Assembly (NCBI GenBank): GCA_012515535.1
Contig: JAAYYF010000139.1
Span: 22,248 to 86,247, forward strand
Direction: 5' to 3'
DNA from: Deinococcales bacterium
GTDB taxonomy: Bacteria > Deinococcota > Deinococci > Deinococcales > Trueperaceae
Length of the DNA: 64,000 nt
Shown: positions 57,129-64,000 of the stretch, piece by piece
Layout: each line of letters begins with the position of its first letter
Position numbering within the stretch: the stretch's first letter is position 1
Position numbers and translations under genes: made by a program
The notes under the pieces: generated by a model
Seen by the model: only the letters and a program-made list of their open reading frames with translations
Database searches by the model: none
Told to the model about the DNA's origin: nothing

Positions 57129-57134
57129 ATCATA
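57129..57134 (-). promoter_or_regulatory. Leaderless -10 box (TATGAT)
   Basis: Minus-strand TATGAT, six bases before ATG 57122. Confidence 0.65.
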
Positions 57135-57177
57135 CGTGGTGGACGCGTCCGGGGGCGCGGAGCGGGCGCCGCGACGT

Positions 57178-58068
57178 TCAGGCGGGCGCCTTCGCCAGCA
57201 GCGGCAGGCGCTCGAGCACCTCGAAGCCGAGCGACGCCAGGATGTCGATGAGCTTCGGGTCGTCGGCGAGCAGCGCGGTCTCGACCGTCCCGAGCGGGCT
57301 GGCGCCCGACAGCTCGTGCAGCAGCGACAGCAGGACGCGCCTGAGCATCTCGCTGTCGTGGCGCAGCGCCTGGAGCACCCCGGCGCCGTCGAGGTGGTAG
57401 GCGGCGTCCACGCCGCGCGCGGCGCCGCCGCAGAAGGCGTAGCCCACCGGCCCCTGGTCTAGGGTCTCGCGCGCCATGAACCACAGGTCGGGGCGGAAGG
57501 GGCCGCTGCGGCGCTTGAGGTAGGCCCAGCGGGCGTCGCTGGCGGCGCTCCCCTCGCAGCGGCGGTAGAGCTCGCGGAAGGCGCGCTCGTCCTCCTGGCG
57601 GTACGCCTCCAGCACCAGCGGCGCGCCCAGCGGCGGCACCTCGCTCAGCTCGAAGCGCAGGCGCGTGACCACCTGGCGCTCGAAGCCCAGCGGCGCGAGC
57701 AGCGCGGCTAGGGCGGCGCAGCGCTCCTCGGCGAAGAGGTGGAGCGGCAGCTGCGCCCCCTCGTGCGGCTCGCGCCGCAGCAGCTCGGCGACCAGGAGCG
57801 CCAGCGCCTCGGGTGCCTCGGGCGCGTGCCACACGCTGCCGAACGACACCACGCGCGCGGCGTCGGGGCGCGACACCACCCGCACGTGGGCGCCGGCGGT
57901 GGCCCGCCCGGCGTCCAAGAGCACGAAGCTGGCGTCGGCGTCCTGCGCCGGGTCCTTCAGGCGCCGCTGGAGCCTCAGCGCCAGCCCGCCCGGGTCCGCG
58001 TGCCCGGCGAACGCCAGCGCCTCGCGGATGAACCACGCCACCTCGTCGGATGCCAACCGTCTGACCAC
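57178..58068 (-). CDS. Probable two-domain GNAT acetyltransferase
   Basis: 296-aa protein from GTG 58068. The second half has GNAT-like segments (VLEAYRQEDERAFRELYRRCEG, WFMARETLDQGPVGYAFCGGA, LIDILASLGFEVLERLPLL). The first half (VVRRLASDEVAWFIREAL...DASFVLLDAGRATAGAHVRVVSRPDAARVVSFGSVW) may be a second, weaker copy of the fold. Substrate unknown. The open frame extends to TTG 58107, but the -10 box TACAGT (58082-58077) favours GTG 58068. It diverges from rsmD. Confidence 0.7.
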   Translation of the reverse strand: MVRRLASDEVAWFIREALAFAGHADPGGLALRLQRRLKDPAQDADASFVLLDAGRATAGAHVRVVSRPDAARVVSFGSVWHAPEAPEALALLVAELLRREPHEGAQLPLHLFAEERCAALAALLAPLGFERQVVTRLRFELSEVPPLGAPLVLEAYRQEDERAFRELYRRCEGSAASDARWAYLKRRSGPFRPDLWFMARETLDQGPVGYAFCGGAARGVDAAYHLDGAGVLQALRHDSEMLRRVLLSLLHELSGASPLGTVETALLADDPKLIDILASLGFEVLERLPLLAKAPA

Positions 58069-58076
58069 GAGGCTCA

Positions 58077-58103
58077 ACTGTACCGCGCCTCCGCGGGTAC
58101 ACT
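58077..58103. promoter_or_regulatory. Back-to-back leaderless promoters (acetyltransferase and rsmD)
   Basis: Minus-strand TACAGT (58082-58077) serves GTG 58068 after eight bases. Plus-strand TACACT (58098-58103) serves GTG 58110 after six bases. The two start codons are only 41 bp apart. Confidence 0.65.
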
Positions 58104-58109
58104 CCAAGG

Positions 58110-58661
58110 GTGTCCAGGCCCCGCATCCTGGGCGGCACGGCGCGCGGGCGCGAGCTCGAGACCCCGCGGCGCGGCACCCGCCCCAGCCCCTCCCGCCTGC
58201 GCGAGGCGCTCTTCGACGTGCTCGCGTTCGAGCCTCGCGGGCGCTTCCTCGACCTGTTCAGCGGCTCGGGCGCCATCGGGCTCGAGGCCGCCAGCCGCGG
58301 CTGGGACGCCACGCTCGTCGACCTCTCGGCCGGCGCGGTGGCCGTGATCCGCCGCAACGCCGCGCGCCTGGGGCTGCCCGCCGAGGTGGTCAAGGCCGAC
58401 GCCCTGCGCTTCGCGGCCGAGCAGCCGCGCGCCTACGACGTGCTCTTCGCCGCGCCCCCCTACCCCGCCGACCTGAGCCGCATCTTCGCCGCGCTGCTGG
58501 CGTCGGGCGCCGTCAAGCCGGGGGGCCTCTACGTGCTGCAGCACCCCACCGGCTTCGCGCTGCCCGAGATGCCACCGGCCCTCGCGGGGGCCGAGACGCG
58601 CCTCAAGCGCTACGGCAGCAACTCCGTCAGCCTCGTGCGGGCGCCGGCCGAGGCGCCCTGA
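58110..58661 (+). CDS. rsmD: 16S rRNA (guanine-966 N2)-methyltransferase RsmD
   Basis: S-adenosylmethionine-dependent methyltransferase that modifies G966 of 16S rRNA. 183 aa. RILGGTARGRELETPRRGTRPSPSRLREALFDVL at the N-terminus is the family signature; the cofactor loop is DLFSGSGAIGLEAASRGW and the catalytic motif reads FAAPPYP (usually DPPY, here with Ala). GTG 58110 is leaderless. secA follows after about 190 nt. Confidence 0.92.
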   Translation: MSRPRILGGTARGRELETPRRGTRPSPSRLREALFDVLAFEPRGRFLDLFSGSGAIGLEAASRGWDATLVDLSAGAVAVIRRNAARLGLPAEVVKADALRFAAEQPRAYDVLFAAPPYPADLSRIFAALLASGAVKPGGLYVLQHPTGFALPEMPPALAGAETRLKRYGSNSVSLVRAPAEAP

Positions 58662-58716
58662 GCCAGGGCCCGGGACCGCTCATCCAGGGGGAACCCGGAG
58701 CGCCGCTAGCCCGTGC

Positions 58717-58722
58717 TACAGT
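58717..58722 (+). promoter_or_regulatory. Extended -10 (TGC-TACAGT) upstream of secA
   Basis: TGC-TACAGT ends six bases before an in-frame TTG at 58729. The predicted transcript begins at that TTG, 126 nt before the usual SecA ATG. Confidence 0.65.
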
Positions 58723-58854
58723 GGCTCGTTGATCCCGCTGCCGCCGCTGCGGCGGCCCGCTGCCCCGGCAGCCGAGGCCCGGCCGGCGGCACGCGCCGCG
58801 AGGCGTGGCTCCGCTGAGAGCCGCGCCGAGGCCGCGCGGAAAGGCCCAGATCAG

Positions 58855-61689
<2,835 letters not shown>

Positions 61690-61713
61690 GCGCGCGGGCC
61701 CGAGCTTGACCGC

Positions 61714-62646
61714 GTGAGCACGACGAGCGACCGAGCGGAGCCGTTCGCCGCCCGCCTGCAGGCGCGGGCGCAGGCGACCGGCTCCGTCGTCTGCCTGGGG
61801 CTCGACCCGCGCCCGGGCGCCCACCCGCTGACCGACCCGGCGCGCCTCGGCGACGCCGCCCTCGTGGCGCGCGCCGTCACCGACTACTTCCGTGCGGTGC
61901 TCGACGCCACCCACGACCTGGTCGCCTGCTGCAAGCCGCAGGCGGCGTTCTTCGAGGCCCTGGGGCTGCCCGGTCTCGAGGCGCTGGCCGCGCTGATGGC
62001 GCACTCGCGGGGGCTGGGTGTGCCGGTCGTCCTCGACGCCAAGCGCGGCGACATCGGCAGCACCGCCGAGGCCTACGCCGCCGCCTACCTCACGGACGGC
62101 GCCTTCGCCGCCGACGCCCTCACGGTGAACCCGTTCCTCGGCCTCGACACCCTGGAGCCGTTCCTGGCGGCCGCCGAAGCCGGCGGCCGCGGGCTGTTCG
62201 TGCTGGTGCGCACCTCCAACCCCGGCAGCGCGGCGCTGCAGGAGGCGGAGCTGGCCAGCGGCGAGGCGCTCTACCAGCGCCTGGCCGACGCCCTGGCCGA
62301 GCGCAGCCGCGCCCTGGCCGCCGGCCCGGGCGGCTACACCGTCCTCGGGGCGGTGGCGGGCGCCACGGCGCCGGCGGCGCTGGCCGAGCTGCGCCGCCGC
62401 CTGCCGCGCAGCCTGCTGCTGGTGCCGGGCTACGGCGCCCAGGGCGGCTCGGCCGACGACGTGGCGGCGGCCTTCGACGCCGCTGGGCGCGGCGCGGTGG
62501 TCAACGCCAGCCGCTCGCTCACCTACGGCGCGGGCGCGCTCGGGGCGCGTACCTTCGCGGAGGTCGGGGCGGCCGCGCGCGCGGCCACGCTGCGCATGCG
62601 CGACGACCTGGCCGCCGCCCTGCAGCGGCGCGCCGCCTCCGCCTAG
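61714..62646 (+). CDS. pyrF: Orotidine 5'-phosphate decarboxylase, type 2
   Basis: Final step of UMP synthesis. 310 aa, the longer subfamily 2 form. SVVCLGLDPRPGAH, VACCKPQAAFFEALGLPG, the catalytic VVLDAKRGDIGSTA, FVLVRTSNPGS and VPGYGAQGGSADDV are clear. GTG 61714 lies 24 nt after secA with no separate -10, so it is probably co-transcribed with secA. Its stop is one base away from the convergent gene's stop. Confidence 0.94.
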   Translation: MSTTSDRAEPFAARLQARAQATGSVVCLGLDPRPGAHPLTDPARLGDAALVARAVTDYFRAVLDATHDLVACCKPQAAFFEALGLPGLEALAALMAHSRGLGVPVVLDAKRGDIGSTAEAYAAAYLTDGAFAADALTVNPFLGLDTLEPFLAAAEAGGRGLFVLVRTSNPGSAALQEAELASGEALYQRLADALAERSRALAAGPGGYTVLGAVAGATAPAALAELRRRLPRSLLLVPGYGAQGGSADDVAAAFDAAGRGAVVNASRSLTYGAGALGARTFAEVGAAARAATLRMRDDLAAALQRRAASA

Positions 62647-62647
62647 T

Positions 62648-63571
62648 TCAGGGGATCTCCAGGTAGCGGCCGAGCCCGAACGGCGAGATGTTGGTCCGCA
62701 CCCGCGGCAGCATCCCCAGCAGCGTGCCGATGCCCACGCTGGGGCCGTCGAACACCGCCGCGAACACGTCCACGCCTTCGAGGTCGGGGTGCTGGTAGCC
62801 GAACGCCTCCAGCTCCTCCCCGGGCGGCACCTGGTAGGGCCACAGCGCCTCCAGGCTCGGGTCGCTGGCCACCACGTACATGCGCGAGCTGTTGTGGGTG
62901 ATGAAGAGGCTCTTGGCCGTCTCCTGCGGGGCGCTGATGTAGGCGTCGATCTTCACGGCGCAGTTCGACAGCCGCGGCAGCACGTCGCGCGGCTGCGCGG
63001 TGGCGTCGCCGCTGGGGCGCACCACCAGAAGGCGCGGGTAGATGGTCCAGTTCCAGATGATCGCCCAGAAGGTGGTGCGGTCGCCGTCCGCGGGGTCGGT
63101 GGCCAGCAGCGCCGCCGGCCGGATGGCGTCGGCCACGCGCGCCAGTACGGCGCCCATGTCGGCCACCAGCTCGTCGACGGTGGTGGGCGGCCCGGGGCTG
63201 ACGCGCGGCAGCTCGTACCAGCCGAGGAAGCCGCTGAGCATGGCACCCCAGGTGGCGCCGTCGAGGCCGTCCGGGCGCCACGTCTCGGGCAGGAGACGGC
63301 GGTCGACCAAGTACTTCACCACCCCGTAGTCGGGGTCGTCCTCGGGCAGCGGCACCGCGGCGCCGTGGCTGAGCGGCGGCAGCGCCGGCTCCACCAGGTC
63401 GACGGCGCGCTTCAGGGCACGCGCGGCGTCGATGCCCGTGGGCGCCCGCTCGAGCACCGGGTCCGGCAGGGCCAGCGTCAGCTCCTGCCGGCACACCTCG
63501 GCGTGAGCCACGCCCAGCAGGAGCGCCAGCAGCAGGGCGAGACGGACGGGCCACGGGGCGGGATGAGGCAT
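62648..63571 (-). CDS. Secreted protein of unknown function
   Basis: 307-aa protein with a signal peptide (PVRLALLLALLLGVAHA) and no recognisable domain. The mature part is acidic and contains FLGWYELPRVS, FWAIIWNWTIYPRLLVVRP and VFAAVFDGPSVGIGTLLGMLPRV. I do not recognise it. ATG 63571 has no Shine-Dalgarno but TACACT six bases upstream. The longer open frame upstream belongs to low-quality sequence over the neighbouring gene. Confidence 0.75.
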   Translation of the reverse strand: MPHPAPWPVRLALLLALLLGVAHAEVCRQELTLALPDPVLERAPTGIDAARALKRAVDLVEPALPPLSHGAAVPLPEDDPDYGVVKYLVDRRLLPETWRPDGLDGATWGAMLSGFLGWYELPRVSPGPPTTVDELVADMGAVLARVADAIRPAALLATDPADGDRTTFWAIIWNWTIYPRLLVVRPSGDATAQPRDVLPRLSNCAVKIDAYISAPQETAKSLFITHNSSRMYVVASDPSLEALWPYQVPPGEELEAFGYQHPDLEGVDVFAAVFDGPSVGIGTLLGMLPRVRTNISPFGLGRYLEIP

Positions 63572-63577
63572 GGGCCG

Positions 63578-63583
63578 AGTGTA
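63578..63583 (-). promoter_or_regulatory. Leaderless -10 box (TACACT)
   Basis: Minus-strand TACACT, six bases before ATG 63571. Confidence 0.65.
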
Positions 63584-63618
63584 CCGGCCCATGCCTGGCA
63601 GCACGGTGAGATGCCCGC

Positions 63619-64000
63619 CTAGTCGTCGAGCGGCACCACCGTCTCGGTAGGCGAGAAGTAGTAGTAGCCGTTCGCGCCCCGCGCGGCGAAGCCCTGCTCG
63701 GACACCACGCGCAGCGCGTCCCCCGCCGCCACGTCGATGCGGCTGCCGTCCACGAACGGCCCGACCGCCGCGCCGGCGAGGGGGTGGAGGTAGGCGACGA
63801 TGCCGATGCCGCCGGGCGCGTCGAAGAGTAGCGTGCCGCGGTCGAGCTCGCCCGCCTGCACCAGCCACCAGTCGGTGTCGAAGACGGTCTCGATGGCGCC
63901 CTCGCCCACCGTGTCGATCACGTAGACGCCGGCCTCCACCAGCGTGCCGTTGGGCTCCTCGGTGTCGGCGGCCGGCGCGTCGTAGAGGTAGACCTCGTAG
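63619..64000 (-). CDS. Hypothetical protein, 5' end beyond the window
   Basis: The minus-strand frame is open to the window edge and continues upstream through Y-E-V-Y-L-Y-D-A-P, so the GTG at 63939 is probably not its start. The visible 126 residues are acidic and beta-rich (GVYVIDTVGEGAIETVFDTDW, GGIGIVAYLHPLAG, GYYYFSPTETVVPLDD). No family recognised; probably exported like its neighbour, but the signal region is missing. Confidence 0.65.
   Translation of the reverse strand, partial: YEVYLYDAPAADTEEPNGTLVEAGVYVIDTVGEGAIETVFDTDWWLVQAGELDRGTLLFDAPGGIGIVAYLHPLAGAAVGPFVDGSRIDVAAGDALRVVSEQGFAARGANGYYYFSPTETVVPLDD

Overview
The window is a 64 kb stretch of very GC-rich bacterial chromosome. It looks like a member of the Deinococcota, most plausibly a Truepera-like (Trueperaceae) lineage; this is inference. 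Supporting signs are an elongation factor P with Arg at position 32 in a Thermus-like loop, a Thermus LysJ-like aminotransferase, bacillithiol synthesis (BshC), GTG/TTG-rich starts, and many genes whose -10 box (TANNNT) lies only 5-8 nt before the start codon. That last pattern is the leaderless promoter architecture known from Deinococcus. I see no phage, insertion sequence, CRISPR array or rRNA; this is ordinary chromosome with some unusual pieces.

Layout. 1-966: 3' part of a ferredoxin/adrenodoxin-type NADP reductase. 1058-6617: branched-chain amino acid ABC transporter (livG-F-H-M, plus strand), with its binding protein on the facing strand; a 0.5 kb gap between them holds three hairpins, one with 37-bp arms. 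6933-8895: glnA and ruvC. 8945-11641: a GH13 amylase-like protein with an N-terminal HExxH region. 12014-14346: a lipoprotein followed by a secreted, apparently dead matrixin-like protein ending in a dockerin. 14369-18389 (minus): a 629-aa unknown, a LysJ/ArgD aminotransferase and a SagB-type nitroreductase. 18451-23683: thioesterase, guaB, bshC, a ComB-like phosphatase and a WecG/TagA glycosyltransferase. Then tRNA-Leu(CAA) and secG.

24417-30970: a peptide ABC transporter operon (dppA-B-C-D-F plus a small membrane protein) behind a long leader. 31056-33159: polyprenyl synthase and ComF. 37779 down to 33203 (minus): efp-accB-accC-asp23-nusB-folD-PAP2-like operon. 37934-39625 (minus): two small leaderless genes.

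39811-46234: one tightly packed operon with a serine palmitoyltransferase-type enzyme, a GNAT-like protein, a CPBP membrane protein, an extended SDR, an MGDG-synthase-like glycosyltransferase and a flippase-like membrane protein. A GT4 glycosyltransferase converges on it. Together these look like a bacterial ceramide/glycosphingolipid pathway and are the most interesting item in the window. 47505-53972: a MacB/FtsX-type ABC exporter, an MMPL transporter and a LEA-type lipoprotein. 54065-64000: enoyl-CoA hydratase, ddl, HNH nuclease, small membrane protein, acetyltransferase, rsmD, secA, pyrF and two unknown secreted or hypothetical genes, the last cut by the window edge.

Regulation falls into two classes. 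Genes at transcript heads are mostly leaderless; genes inside operons have Shine-Dalgarno sites or 1-20 nt overlaps (ATGA, GTGA, TGATG). Several genes are preceded by mini-ORFs that end exactly on the next start codon.
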